DNA of 64,000 bases, taken from NCBI RefSeq assembly GCF_016509475.1, contig NC_057348.1:35073501-35137500 (forward strand). The letters run 5' to 3'. The first letter of the stretch is position 1. The number at the start of each line of letters is the position of its first letter. Origin of the DNA: Prionailurus bengalensis. Its lineage: Eukaryota; Chordata; Mammalia; Carnivora; Felidae. A model generated the notes under the pieces. That model had not been told where the DNA came from. It made no database searches and was given only the letters and a program-made list of their open reading frames with translations. Shown here in pieces: positions 25,330 through 38,296 of this stretch. The position numbers and the translations under genes are program-made.

Positions 25330-27890
25330 TGATTATTACAACATTCAACACTGCTTCCAACACCATTCTGAAAAGTAAACAAAGCACTGAGGTAAGCATG
25401 ACATCAGAATGCATAAGGGCAATCTTCACAGCACGCCAGTGACTGCTCAGAACAAGTGGGACCTGTGGCAGAACCAGCATCCTTAAAATCTCGTGTCAAA
25501 CTCTTGCCTTGGAAGAGGCTTTGTGTTAGTTCTAAATATTTTAGACCTCTTGCCTGCCTTCTAAACGCAACAACTGTGAACAAAGCATATGAAATCCAGA
25601 CAGGCAACTGAACACTGGGGAAGTGTGTATTTACATTGCATGTATCAGACATAAGTGAAAATAGCTGAGCTCTCAGTCAAGCGTGATTCATGGGTGACAC
25701 ATATTCAGACTCAAACTGCGAACTCTGTCTCATGGGCAGCACCTCCAATCTTAGTTCCAATCTTTTTTACTTTGGCTGGGCCGTCTGTAGTCCGCCTCTT
25801 ACACATACCCTTCCAAGGATATCTCCTGATTTGGGTAGACTTTACACACCGAATCCAGGACTCACTCCTCTCTGTCTCTCCTTTCCAGAGTACCCCCTCC
25901 CCCACCTCATATTCCAGCTACCATGCTTACCCAGAACTCTGTCCTCTGGTTCTTCAGAGCAGAAAGACTCAGTTTTCTGTTGGAGTTCTACACACCATCA
26001 TGGTCTGCTCTCAAACAAAACAAAACAAACAAAAAAAACAAAACACAAAAAACAAAGAACACAAACAAAACAGGAAAAACCGAAACTGGAAACTCAGTAT
26101 GTGTGAGTATGTCCCTTCCAATTCTGACTTTATTCCAAGATCTCCCTGCTTTTCTTCACTCTCCAAAGTCTTCCAGTAGTTGGGTTTTGTATTTTTGTCC
26201 CTAGTATATGATCACTAACTATGGAAGGTTAAATCTGTTAAGAGCTTACATGGTCATACCGAAAATGCAGCCTGATACAAATTCAGGAGGGATTCAAGCA
26301 GACATGTCTTTTCTATTCCAAATAGCCAGGAAATACTCATTGGCAGACACAATACTGGGAGCATTCATATCGTTAAATGAGAGGAAGAGTTCTCACCTTA
26401 AGACACAAGTCACTTCCAAGAACAAATTCCAGAGGAATGAACGAAGACCGGTCAAGGATTAAGTCTAGTAGCTTGTTGTGAGATACACACACTTTGTAGG
26501 CAGCTTGAGAGATTTGAGATCCCTTGGGAAGTGAGGTGCTAGAGAGAGGCCCCATAAAGAGAAAGACTGTCATCCAAATCGGTAGGAAAGCGGGAGTCTA
26601 TGGCAGAGATTTAGAAGAAAATCGATCAGCTGATATTGTAACTTACTCGAGAGGTCAAAAGGAAAAAATATGCAAGTCTAGACCTAGGACAGCCCACATC
26701 AGGATGACAGGTGGCACAGAGCCTGCTAACTCTGACCAACTGGGAAAGGCGCCTTGGCGGCTACATGAAGAAAGTCCCAGAGGCCTTGTCTGGGCTCACC
26801 AAAATGGTCATGATTGATTATTGATGTCTGCCACAAGAAGAGAGAGGGGAGGGGCTGCACAGTCCCACACACTCACAAGCCAGAACCAAGCCAGAACCAG
26901 AATAAGGTTATGGAATTTGAGAAGAGTAAGACAGGACGGATTCGTCAACATCATCATTATTAATAACACTGAGTATCTTCAGTATGCCCAGATGATGTTT
27001 AGAGTAATTTAAATTTAAGTGAAATTAAAAAGGGATATCAGACAGACTAAAATAAAAAAGTGCCTTGAATCTTAATAAGCCCACAGTACATAAACTGCCT
27101 CTAATTAGATTCAGGAATATGACTCCTTTTGAAACCAACCAAGAGAAAACACTTATTCAGAAGATTTCAATGAAAAATTAATAACCACTTGGTTCCACTT
27201 TATCATGCACAGACCTCAACAGTGGATTTTAAAAAACGAAAGCACAGTCTGTCTCAGAGAAATTATACTTGTGAGTCCTTCAAGAGCTAGGACATTTTAA
27301 TCAATAAGGTGTAAGGGCAATTTACTGACTTACATAAATGAACAAAATACTTGCTGTTAAAAAAGAGTGAAGTCTGTCACTGGGTTGTTAAAAGTATCCA
27401 CACTACCAAATTAACAACAACAACAACAAAAAAAAAAGCAAGCCAAACCTGGCCTCCAACCTGATTTTCACATTCCAGTTAGCAAATTCCTTATCTGGAT
27501 AATGCAACTGAGGTTTTTATAAGTTATTTGGCCTTATGCCAGTCTTTTTCAAAGAAATGGGACTTGCCTAAGGTAAATACAATTACAGATGGGGAGCATC
27601 TATGCCTCCGATTTCTGATTCATACAGCTTTCCCCTACACCGTATTATGATTTGCTAAGGAAGACAATCAATCAAGCAGGGTAATTAAGAGTATAAGTTT
27701 TATGACTCAATAAGTACCACAAACATTAACCGATCGGTAGAGCAAGTGAGGATGGGATTTTCTGGGGTCCTGGCAACTTTCTATCTGGGTTCTGGGGAAT
27801 AATGTTCACTTTAGGATTACATATGAAACTACACATAGGTGGTAGGGATTTTACTCAGTACTTTATGCTATTTCATAATTTTAAGAAGCT
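25330..27890. other. Intron 1, nothing recognised beyond A-rich tracts
   Basis: It has an AAAC-rich tract at 26015-26080 and a CAA tract near 27412-27438. The 174-codon open frame starting at 25655 reads through the A-rich tract into low-complexity Lys/Gln/Asn and has no support as a gene. Confidence 0.5.
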
Positions 27891-27894
27891 TGAA

Positions 27895-28085
27895 ATGAAA
27901 ATGCTTGCTTCGAAGTCTCATGGTCCTAAATTCAAATCTAGACTCTCACTTACAAACAGGGTGAATTTAGGCCAACAACTTAACCTCTCTAAGCTTCAGT
28001 TTCTTCTTTTGTAAACTGAGGATGATGGCAGATGATGATAATTTGGTACAGACCTCAGAGTACTGTTGTAGGTATCAAGGAGAAA
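27895..28085 (+). mobile_element. MIR fragment
   Basis: Sense MIR with caacttaacctctctaagct and cagtttcttcttttgtaaac. Confidence 0.72.
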
Positions 28086-28434
28086 ACGTGTACTTAGTGG
28101 GCCCCCTTTGGGCTGTGCTGTCCCTGCAAAGGCTCAGAAACTGGCTCCTGCATCATTTACAAGGTGACGCTCACCAACACATTTCCAGGTTGTAGTTACA
28201 CTTGACATTGCACCTCCTAACGGACCCAGTAGCCACTGGGGCAGGACACTGCTGAATGCAAATGTAGTCCTTTAACCGTGGCTAGGAGCTCAGGCTTGGT
28301 CTGTAAAGAAAGCCAGCAAGGAGACACATAAACATAATCTGGGATTATTGGCCATCAAGAAACCAATAAGAAAAGGTGCAAGTGGAAGCCTTTATAGCAA
28401 ACAGAAAGATATTTAGGGACGCGTATGGCATGGG

Positions 28435-28530
28435 AGAAATCATGAAGACTTTGGGGTCTGACAAGAGAGAGAGTTCAATTTTAGGTCTGCCACTCACCAG
28501 CAACGTGGCTGGAGTCGACACTAAGTGATT
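28435..28530 (+). mobile_element. MIR fragment
   Basis: Contains tttggggtctgacaagagag and aggtctgccactcaccagca, matching the MIR 5' core. Confidence 0.6.
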
Positions 28531-28994
28531 CCGCGTTTTCTAAAGCATTCAGCAGCAGTCTCAGCCAAAGACGAGAATCCCACCCTTTGACAAGGGCTGT
28601 TACAGCAGCAAGCAAAAGACCTAATCTTCCCCCGGCACCAAATGACAGGAAGCCTGATAGGAGGGTTATGGGAAGAACTTCTTCTCCCTAGGAGAATAAC
28701 AAAAAGATCATCTCTGTTCTTCCTCTGAAAGTTCTCTCCCAGAAATGCAAGGCATCTTGCTTCCAGAGTGAGGTCAAGATCAATACCACTTTATGGCAGA
28801 GAGAAGCAAAAATCCTGGAATCTCAATCATATATGTGAGCCACTGAATCACCCAACCTGGGTCACACCATACTGCTGGAGTCCTGACATATGCAATGATA
28901 AAGACTTCATTACTTAGGCCAGTTTGAGACAGAGTTTTTACTAATAGCCAAACACATCCTAACTGAAAATAATTTAAGATTCTAAGGATTTCTG

Positions 28995-29130
28995 TTGCCT
29001 CATCTAGAAATTAGGTTATTAATGCTGAGCTTACTCAGTTGTGGAAGGTTTAAGAAAAAAAAATTATTGAAAGCTATTAGTACAATGCCTGGTACATATT
29101 AAGTACCCAATAAATGTTCCCTATTTTTCT
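28995..29130 (+). mobile_element. MIR 3' fragment
   Basis: Ends with agtacaatgcctggtacata and aagtacccaataaatgttcc, the MIR 3' end. Confidence 0.65.
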
Positions 29131-29429
29131 AAAACACACTCTCAAATGAATTCTCATAAGAAGGCACTAAAATATTTCTTTTCCTTTCTTCAAAAATCAT
29201 AAACAGACCCAACTGTGTCTTTCCCCTATGCTAGAGCTAAAATGGATCCTAAAGATCACTAGGTCCATGTATGACTCTCAAACATTAATGTGGGAAATTT
29301 TGTTAAAATGCAGATTCCTGGGTTTTAGACCCAAGTTATATCCAAGGGGACCCATGAATCTGCATTTAACAAATATCCCAGGTGATCCTGATGGAGGTAG
29401 CCTAAGAATCATCTTGGATCGTTCCATTT

Positions 29430-29575
29430 GACCCTCCAAACAGCTTCCTAACTCCGGCCTCCCTGCCTCACTTTTGTGCCTATGGTCTACTTTGTCCAAT
29501 AACCAAAGTGGTCTTTTGAAAACTAAAATTTAATCACATAGCCTCCTTGCTCCAAACCCTCCACTGGTGAACAGT
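29430..29575 (+). mobile_element. LINE-2 fragment
   Basis: Contains agcttcctaactccggcctc, aaccaaagtggtcttttgaa and ctccaaaccctccactggtg in L2 order. Confidence 0.6.
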
Positions 29576-29593
29576 TAAAAGGCTTAAGTGAGT

Positions 29594-29811
29594 AGGGGCA
29601 CCTGGGTGGCTCAGTTGCTTAAGGGTCCAACTTTGGCTCAGGTTGTGATCTCATGGTTCATGGGTTCAAGCCCCAAGATGGGCTCTGTGCCAACAGCTCA
29701 GAGCCTGGAGCCTGCTTCAGATTCTATGTCTCCCTCCCTCTCTGCCCCTCCCCCTGCTCTCTCTCTCTCTCTCAAAAATAAATTTTTAAAAAGTTAAAAA
29801 AAAATTTTAAC
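29594..29811 (+). mobile_element. CAN-SINE (SINEC_Fc-like)
   Basis: Full-length copy flanked by near-identical 14-bp duplications (aaggcttaagtgag at 29579-29592, aaggcttaactgag at 29812-29825). Confidence 0.93.
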
Positions 29812-30494
29812 AAGGCTTAACTGAGCAACACAGCATGAAATAAGCTTCAGTCAACCTCCCCTAACCCAATTATTTATAATACACTAAGACCCTGAGATAC
29901 ATCCACCAGGTTACAAGAATTCAACTTAATGAGGAGTTTCATTTAATAAACCTAGTTTGACATACATTTGCATTTGTATATGCAAGGCTCATTTGGGCTA
30001 CCTCACGACTTCGGCGCAGCTGAAAACTGAGAAACAAGAGTGAGCGTGCAAGCAGCCTTCTATGTGGACATTTGCTATTAGGTGTGCTCATGACCTACCA
30101 GTTCCTAATAGTGATTGTCTCCTATACTGTTTGCATTGATTTTTTTTTTTTTCTGTATACTTTATGGTTTCCTTAAGCAGGGCCCAGGGCTTGCATTAAA
30201 GTTCCCATTACATAAACAGTGAATATCAATGAATGCCTGGGAAGTCCAATATTAAGTGTGCTATATGTAAAGCTAAAACAAAGCTAAAGGAACATGAGTG
30301 ACAAACACGTCACAGAGTAAATAATGAAAGGATACTGTTTTGTTACGTATCTCACATAATGACTGCTGATTTTAACTCTTGAAGAAACTGTGTCCACTTT
30401 AACAGGAGTCAACAGTGTTGTTTAACATAAACTGGTGTTAATTTTGGAGTTCAGCTGTGCACTAACAGTAACTGTATTTTTTCATCTTTCTCCA

Positions 30495-30695
30495 AATTTT
30501 TATTTAACATACAGTGTAATATGTTTAGTTAACATACAGTGTAATATTACTTTTAGATGAAGAATTTAGTGATTCATCGCTTACAAACAACACTCAGGGC
30601 TCACTCATCACAACAAGTGACCTCCTTAATATCCATCACTTATTTAAAAACCCATCCCCTTGCCCACCTCCCCCATCAGTAACTATATATTTGGC
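30495..30695 (-). mobile_element. L1 3' UTR fragment (carnivore type)
   Basis: Antisense L1 3' end: agtgattcatcgcttacaaa, tcactcatcacaacaagtga and cctccttaatatccatcact, ending cccacctcccccatcagtaa. A 20-base motif (agttaacatacagtgtaata and its near copy) is repeated in tandem at the left. Confidence 0.75.
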
Positions 30696-31084
30696 TAATA
30701 AGAATTAGAATTTGTCTTAGGAGATTTTCAGGAACAAATTTCTTCCTAAGAGAGAAATAATTTTTTATTTATGACAGATGAAAAAAAAAATGTACAATCT
30801 TTGCAGCATCACAGCAATGTAATCTGAAATCAGTGAGAAGTTATGTCCCGTCTAATAAGCAGGAAAACTTTTTTAAAACCTATTTGATGAAAGTGAGGAT
30901 ACTACACAACATGCATTGTCATATACTACATCCTGACTTCCTTTATCTCTGAAAGGAGGCTAGGTTTTTTGAGGAATAAAACATTTAATCCACACAAAGG
31001 GCTTAGAATAGCATGTGGCATATACTTTGTAATAAATTTCAATAAGTAGGAGCCACTATTATTGCTATTATTAATCACCACAGG

Positions 31085-31260
31085 GAGTATAAATCTGTAC
31101 AGCCTTTCTGGAGGGCAATCTGAAAAAAACACCTCAAAATTTATTTGATTAGTAAACAAAAACTTACATTCAAGAATATCCACCACAACATTAAAACAGT
31201 GGAACATCAGAAATAACACAAATGCCCGCTAATAAACAAATGACAAAATAAATTAGGACA
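31085..31260 (+). mobile_element. L1 ORF2 3'-end fragment, old
   Basis: The phrase tgtacagcctttctggaggg followed by caatctgaaaaaaacacctc and later tgcccgctaataaacaaatg matches the segment near the end of old L1 ORF2 sequences. It is broken and non-coding. Confidence 0.5.
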
Positions 31261-32739
31261 TCTACATGAGGGCAGCCTCCTTTCCTCCAAATTTTTGGTA
31301 TAAGAAATAGCATGTGCAAAAAATGTTAATGCACAGGTTAGTACTCTCGATTTGACATCAGGTGGGAGGGAAATAACAAAATTATCTAATCAGTGTGATC
31401 CTAATTTTAAGAGAAAACGCATATATGTATCTAATGCACATGTGTCCAAAATAATGAAAACGTCCACACTGTTCTTGACAGTGTGTTATCTAGGGAACAG
31501 GTGACTGCAGGAGATCTTTATGGCCTTTTAATACATTCTGTAGCTTCTCAGTTTTTTATGGTACGTGCAAGATAAATTTTCTTATTCATATATAAAACTA
31601 GAAATGACATAATATTACCTGTTTAGACAAGACATCTAAAATATTTAACATGCGTAGGTTTTAATCCAAGACTTTGCTTTTTATATCGGTCACTGTACAT
31701 CAGCAACTTCATACCTTGAAAATATTACTTTGATCGTCAAAAAAAGTGTTTCAAACATCTTATCAAACTCCTATCAGAACTAAAGTTTCAGTACAAAGCC
31801 AAAGGCTACCTGTGAAGCTAGAAGACATCCTACTTTGAGATGGCTAATAACACTTAGATTAGTAACAGAAAAAGCCAGAGTTGGTGGGAAAGAGGCATAA
31901 AATATCCAGATAATGACAAAACAGAACCTTTTTTTTTAATCAAAAGGGTTTCTTCCTGAAATAGTTTTCACACCCAAACAAATGAAATATTTTTAAAAAG
32001 ACTAGATTTGGGCTCTGACACCCCCTCAAATAGTTTATCTCACTGAGTCATTCGTTCTTGCATTTCATACCATGAAATAAATGGAAACATCAGGAGCCAC
32101 CAAGTAAACTCTGAAAACTAAATATAAGTGAGGATTAGGATAACAACATTAACCAATGAAGGATTCAAATACTCTGTTCTTTATGAAGCAGATTTCACAT
32201 TAGAACCAAAAAGCTTTTCCAACTTACTCCCGTGTTTATCTGTCAGGTTGCCGTGCGGTATACTAAATTCTTACCGAAAAGCAGGCTAACGGCTGTAAAT
32301 AATATAGAAAATAAGAGCCAACTAGAGGGATAGCACCAAGTTCCCCAGCCTGTTTTGAAAGCTAAGAACAGATATTAAACCATCAACACTTAACTTTTCC
32401 CTTACAATCTATTCCCAATCACACTCATTAAAGGGCTCCTCGGGTAAAAGGATGAAGTAATTGGTTTTTCACATGGGGGGTGGTGATGAAAATGTCTGGA
32501 AGCAGTATCTGATTTTCTGTCCTCAATTAAATTTTGATCAGTTATTCATGGGCCTTTTTTTTTTATTATTAAATGAGAAAGAGAACTGTTCTCTCAACTT
32601 TTCAAGTTCTAATGATGCCATCCAGGTACTTCCTCCTGGATAATTTAAAGTTACTAATCATCCATCAAAAGCAGCTAACTCCTTGCCTTCGATTAACTGC
32701 CAACCTCTGTGAGCCCGCAACTGGACATACTCATTCTTT

Positions 32740-32880
32740 TCGCTGACTTATTTAGTTTTGAGAGAGAACGTGCAAGTGGAGGAGGGGCGGGGGTGGGGGG
32801 GAGGCAGAGGATCTGAAGCAGGCTCTGTGCTGCTGACAATAGTGAGCCTGATGTGGGGCTCCGACTCGCAAACAAGAGGG
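32740..32880 (-). mobile_element. CAN-SINE, truncated
   Basis: Antisense 3' two-thirds of a CAN-SINE: ttatttagttttgagagaga, a purine-rich middle and ggatctgaagcaggctct. The head (ccacccaggtgcccc) is missing and the sequence ends near caaacaagaggg, so it is a head-truncated copy. Confidence 0.75.
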
Positions 32881-33419
32881 AGTAGAGGAGGGATGCCAGC
32901 AGAAAACACAGAAGGCATTGTAAGAAGTACCATTTGGGCTAAATCTTGAAGACAACAAAGAGACATGTCAAGAAAAGACATTTCCAGCAGAGGAAATGAT
33001 GTACAGAAGCACATGGATAGCCAAGTCCAGTGTTTGAGGGGACCTCATAGTTCAGGGCAGTACAAACATCAGCGTGTGTTTTCATGCTGAGTCCACATGC
33101 AGGAGGAGAAAAGAGAATGAGGCCCAGAGTCGGCTGAAGAGCAAACAGGAAGCGTGTCCATAGACAACACGGTACCAAGTTCACTATCTAAGACACGCTT
33201 CTGATGATCCAGAGAGAATACCATCAGAATGATTCTTCCTTTCCAAACGTGTAGGTTGTGTGTTTATCTTAAATTATTTAGCTCGGTATTTGAAAAAGCA
33301 TACCACACAATCTGACTTCACGGCATACCCATATGTAAAATGGTCTACTAAGAAAATGTTCAATGTATTAAACAACCAGACAAAATTATTATCCTTCCTA
33401 ACAAAACAACTAGTACTCC

Positions 33420-33610
33420 TAATAACATCACCATCACCACCACTTATTGAGCACTTACTACACGCCCAGCAGTCTTTACCTCTGCAAGTCCTCACCCCCT
33501 TTGTTGTAGTTCCTCAACTGACACAGGTGGAAAAGTTTTGACAGTTTAAGTTCCCCACCTGAGAACACGCAGTTAGTAAGGTCAGGGTCAGGATTAGAAC
33601 CCAGGCACCT
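33420..33610 (-). mobile_element. MIR fragment
   Basis: Contains cttattgagcacttactaca followed by cgcagttagtaaggtcaggg and gattagaacccaggcacct, the antisense MIR order. Confidence 0.72.
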
Positions 33611-33659
33611 GAGCCTGTATTTTTAATTCTGTCTTTGTTTGCCTTCATACTGCTTAATT

Positions 33660-33935
33660 TTAATTTTTCCCTAGCTTTATTGAGATATAACTGACAAAAC
33701 TGTAAGGTATTTAGAGTACACAATGTAATGATTTGATGGATCTATATACAATGTGGAAGGATTCACCCCAACAAATAAATTACCACATCCACCTCTATCT
33801 CCTCTCCTACGTACCTTTTTTTTTTTTTTGGTGATAATATTTAAATTCTACGCTCTTAGCAAATTTTGATTATGCAATATATCGTCACCAATGGTCACCA
33901 TGTTATAATTAGACCCTTAGACATTACTCACGTTT
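33660..33935 (-). mobile_element. L1 3' UTR fragment, left half
   Basis: Antisense L1 3' region: ctttattgagatataactga, then the poly-T tttggtgataatatttaaat and gcaatatatcgtcaccaatg. It continues at 34219 after the SINE insertion. Confidence 0.7.
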
Positions 33936-33950
33936 AAAACTTAAAGTATA

Positions 33951-34203
33951 TGGGGTGCCTGGGTGGCGCAGTCGGTTAAGCGTCCGACTTCAGCCAGGTC
34001 ACGATCTCGTGGTCCGGGAGTTCGAGCCCCGCATCAGGCTCTGGGCTGATGGCTCGGAGCCTGGAGCCTGTTTCCGATTCTGTGTCTCCCTCTCTCTCTG
34101 CCCCTCCCCCGTTCATGCTCTGTCTCTCTCTGTCCCAAAAATAAATAAACGTTGAAAAAAAAAATTTTTTTTAAATAAAAATAAAAAAATAAAATAAATA
34201 AAT
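33951..34203 (+). mobile_element. CAN-SINE, young subfamily with ggcgcagtcgg head
   Basis: This copy carries the variant head ggtggcgcagtcggttaagc, the shortened cttcagccaggtcacg and the diagnostic gggctgatggctcggagcc. The same features occur in the copies at 43048 and 47131. An exact 15-bp duplication (aaaacttaaagtata at 33936-33950 and 34204-34218) shows that it is recent. It interrupts an older antisense L1 fragment. Confidence 0.95.
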
Positions 34204-34218
34204 AAAACTTAAAGTATA

Positions 34219-34300
34219 AACTTTAATCAACCCCTTGATAACTTTTATCAACCCCTATTTCCCATCCCATAATCCCTCACCTATGTTTTTAACCCACTAA
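34219..34300 (-). mobile_element. L1 3' UTR fragment, right half
   Basis: Continuation of the L1 interrupted by the SINE at 33951-34203, with ccccttgataacttttatca and acccctatttcccatcccat, then lost. Confidence 0.55.
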
Positions 34301-34304
34301 ACTA

Positions 34305-37070
34305 TATATCTTGCTTCACAGCCTTAGTCAAACGGTATTTGTTACTAAAGGTGAATGCAAACAAAGTCTTTAAAGCACCAATCTGAGGTCACGTAACAGC
34401 CAAAATCTGGGGTAGATTTCTGTCTCAGGGACCATAAACAAGTTTTCACTGCCCATATAAAATGGCCCTGCCGTTTGCATTAGGACTGAATCCTTTTCAA
34501 AGTTCCTTATTGTCTTCAAATTCTATTAACCACTGTTAATGTAGAAGTACAATCCATATGTGGGATTCTTTAAAATCTCCAAGAAAACTTGAGCATCTAT
34601 TTTCTCCCTAAGAGAACCACAGAAAGGAGACCAATACAAATTGGTACACTCTCCAGGTTCCTGTGGTCCATTACACTTCAAACGTGTAAGAAGAAAGCCT
34701 CAAAACAAATACAGAAACTCATTTCACCAAAATGTCAAGTTTTGAGAGAAATATCTTTTTAATTCATATTAAAAAGCTAGGATTTATTAGGGCAAAGGTT
34801 CATGGGAATATTAACCCAAATATCCAATAACTCTTCGCAGAAACTCAAATGGTTCTTAATTCGGAAAAGCTTAAAAACCAAGCAATGCCATGCAGAGACA
34901 TAAACCACAGAATTTACATCAAAAACAAAATATATCCCAAGGCCCAAATACATTTTCCTCACCTGATTCAGAAGCTGTAAATCAGTAAAAAAGTGTAAAC
35001 ACCCTAGAACAGGAATCAAAAGACAAGGGTTCAAAGTTCCTGCTATGACCAAGGCAGTACAAATGGTCTCCCACATCTAACTTCTCTGCAATTCAGTTGC
35101 TTTATCGTGTAAGAGAAAATGTCAAAGATGTCTAACCATTCTAACATTCTAGAATTTCATCAGAAGAATTAAAAGTTTTCCTACTGGCATTATTCTAACC
35201 TAGATGAGGAAACCAAGACACGAAGGACTAAACTAAATGTCCAATGCACAGAGCTGAGCGGCTTACGTGTCACTTAAGTATGGAACAGACTTGTAGCAGT
35301 TGTTATCAGGGCTCCACCCACATGGCCTCGGATCCCTCTACACAGTCCCTGTGTGCTCCCACTCCCAGCAGCCAGCCCCTGTGGCCCTTCGTCATGGGGT
35401 GCTGATGCTCACTTGCCCTGGAGCATGAACAACCGGAAGTGCTTGGGAATTCATATCCTCACGGGAGGGATGAGGATGTGTAAGTAACCCAACCCCCACT
35501 GCCCCTAATGGGGACAACTGCAGTGTGTAATGCACATACACCGTCTCCCAAGCTGCCCTGTGGAATTAAAGCAAAGGTACCCTCCCTGAGTCTCAGCTGA
35601 ATAACACACCCTCCTTATCCTCCTTTTCCTACTGGTTCAACTTTCCTGATACCATTCCAAATTTTCCTGGAAATACCTCCTCCCACCCCCAAAATTACTT
35701 CTGGGTGAATACTTTTCTCCCTATCTGCTACCAGGGAATGCAAACTGAGAGCAATTCCAAGGTTACTCTGGTTCAAAGTTTTCCAAATGACAACTGGTCA
35801 CACACAATGCTTGCTATATCCACAGAACACTAATACTGTTACCAATTTCTTTACATGACTGGTTTTAACTTATAAGATGACTTTATTTTCAACAACGACC
35901 CATCTGTTTGCCTAAGTAGAAGATAATTATCAACACAATCTAAAAACAAAAGGGATTGCTCTGGCTAGTTCAGATAAAAAGTCCTGAGCTGAAGATCTTA
36001 AAAAGCACTCTGGCACAAAACCTAAAATTCTCCTGGACAAAATCTTAAGGTATCAAAGATATTTAAGAGAGCAACTTCCTCACTGTGTGACTCACTGGTA
36101 TGTGATACCACCCACTTCTGTGTAGTGTCAATGATATGCGCCCTGCACTCTGGGACGTGTTACTTTCGCAGCCATCCTGCCAAGCTGTGCCTGTCCCTTG
36201 CACGTGGCACAATTCCTGGGGCATAACCAATGTACAATAAGCATTAAACCATTTAATAAGGAAACTGAGGCTCAGAGAAGCTGAATGTCTTACATTGTCA
36301 GATACAATTGAACCGTTTCTCTCCATGCCACCTGCCAGCATCCAGAACCAGATGTGATTCGTTCCTAAAACTCTACTTTTCCTAGATGACTGCATCTATG
36401 GCAGTAAATCCATACAACTATACACATTTTGGCTCTTATGATCACTCTTACACGATCTTTGTTTCTCCCATTCTCCCCCAAACTCTTTGAGAATTCCATA
36501 GAACATCACTGCTGATTTTCATCCACTATTTGCCTATTAGCATAACCTCTTTTTATTACTCTCCTTTTTCAACTACTGCTATTACTCCTTTTTTCTTTCA
36601 TTATAACCCTCAGAATTGATTTCACTTTTATGTTCATTATTGTTCATTTATAATCAGCTTTTGATTGCATGCTGATTATTCTTAAATCTCAACTTTATAC
36701 TACTGAGGAAAAACAGTGCTTAGTGTTAAGCTTCTGATTACAAAATCAGCTGGAATAAGTTATGTAACTGTTTTTTTAAAAGGCCTGTACATAAGTTTTA
36801 AAACGTAGTTCTCTGTTTAACTTTGGATGAGCTGTCTGAATACAGAGAATGGTTAAGAACTGGGTGAGATCAAAAAACTATGAACTTTGTTTTTTACGTA
36901 AGCCAAATGGACAATACCAGAAATGACACATCTGAATAAGTAAGGTTCTGTATTTATTTCAATTTCTTGCTGCAGTCAACACATTTCCCAATTCCTATTT
37001 AGGAAGTGATATCAAACCTCACACCCTATTTCTTTAGAATATTCTTCTTAATTGCCATTCTTCCTGCTTT
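34305..37070. other. Intron 1, mostly unassigned
   Basis: Apart from a MIR near 34995 and a possible MIR scrap at 36230-36300, this interval shows nothing recognised. A slightly GC-richer block at 35300-35600 is unexplained. Confidence 0.45.
34995..35175 (+). mobile_element. MIR fragment
   Basis: Sense MIR, degraded: caaaagacaagggttcaaag, tgctatgaccaaggcagtac, then cagttgctttatcgtgtaag. Confidence 0.5.
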
Positions 37071-37087
37071 AAAATGATCTCACTTTT

Positions 37088-37302
37088 GGGGAGCCTGGTG
37101 GCTCAGTCAGTTGAGGGTCTGACTTTGGCTCAGGACACAATCTCACGGTTCATGAGTTCAAACCCTGCATTGGGCTCTCTGCTGTCAGCGCAGAGCCTGC
37201 TTGGGATCCTCTGCCCCTCTCTCTCTGCCCCTCCCCGACTCACACTCCCTGTCTCAAAATAAAGTAAAAATATGTAATAAAAGTAAAAATATGTAATAAA
37301 AT
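37088..37302 (+). mobile_element. CAN-SINE with duplicated tail
   Basis: Full-length copy flanked by imperfect duplications (aaaatgatctcactttt at 37071-37087, aaaatgacctcacttt at 37303-37318). The tail carries agtaaaaatatgtaataaa twice in tandem (about 37263-37300). Confidence 0.92.
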
Positions 37303-37561
37303 AAAATGACCTCACTTTCAGAAATGGTCAGAGCTTCCCAAACCCACACTGGTGAATAATATAGTGGGAAACAATGTTTGGTTCAAAAACAAATATATGA
37401 AGCATAAACCAAGACAACCTGTATTCATGGTCTGTAAGCTGGCTTTCCAAGCAGCTGGAAGATACACATCTCTAGGATAAACTCAGAGAGGCCAAAAGGG
37501 CCAGGATGGAAAAGCTCAAGATGAGTCAAGAAACGTGCAAGTGACGCAACCACAAAAGGCA

Positions 37562-37998
37562 CCATGTTCATTTCCTATGGCTGCCAGAACAAAGTAACAC
37601 AGACCCGGGGGCTTAGGGGTAACGTACTGGGTCACAGGTCTGCAAACAAGGTGTCCTCAAGGCTGGTTCCTCTGAGGCGGTGCCTCTCCCGTCACTTCTG
37701 CTGGCTTGCCGGCCTTTTTTGTTGTCCCACGGCTGAGAGAAGCATCACTGAGAGAAGCATCACCGTGCTCCTTCGTCATGTTCAGATGGGTGTTCTGCCT
37801 ACTAACATTTCTGAGTCTAAATTTGCCTTTTTATAAGGACACCAGTCTCACTGGATTAGGCCCCACCTTAGTAATCTCCTTTAACTTGATAATCTCTGTA
37901 TGATGCTATCTCAACATGAGATCACATTCTGAGGTACTAGTGGTTAGCCTTGAAGTATAAATTTGTTTTGGGAGGAGACACCACTCAACTCACGACAG
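37562..37998 (-). mobile_element. MLT1/MaLR-related LTR fragment
   Basis: Antisense signatures: atttcctatggctgccagaa, tttttataaggacaccagtc, ctggattaggccccacctta and gatcacattctgaggtacta, ending acaccactcaactcacgaca. The exact subfamily is not resolved. It carries a 13-base tandem duplication (gagagaagcatca) at about 37735-37762. Confidence 0.6.
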
Positions 37999-38118
37999 GC
38001 ACAACCGAACAGACGGATGTGAGTGGCAACGCAAGGAGCCGTGTGGGACAACAGCTGTGACAGCAGCTCTGTGCAGTCTCTGAACCACAGTCTGCCCCTT
38101 TTAAAACTGGGCCTGGTG

Positions 38119-38296
38119 GGGGCGCCTGGGTGGCTCAGTTGGTTGAGCATCCGACTTCGGTCACCTCACAATCGCACAGTTCCTGAGTTCCAGCCCTGCA
38201 TGGGCAGAGCCTGCTTTGGATCCTCGGTCCCCTTCTCTCTCTGCCCCTCCCCGGCTCACTCTCCCAATCTCTCTCTACAAAGTAAATAAATATTTT
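38119..38296 (+). mobile_element. CAN-SINE with internal deletion
   Basis: The head is typical, but the middle is shortened after ccagccctgcatggg, giving about 180 bases rather than 220. Imperfect duplications (aaaactgggcctggtg, aaaaatgggcttggtg) flank it. Confidence 0.9.

Noticed and set aside
25655..26179. 174-codon plus-strand open frame
   Set aside because: No recognisable domain. It runs into an A-rich low-complexity tract, and three frames are open in the same place.
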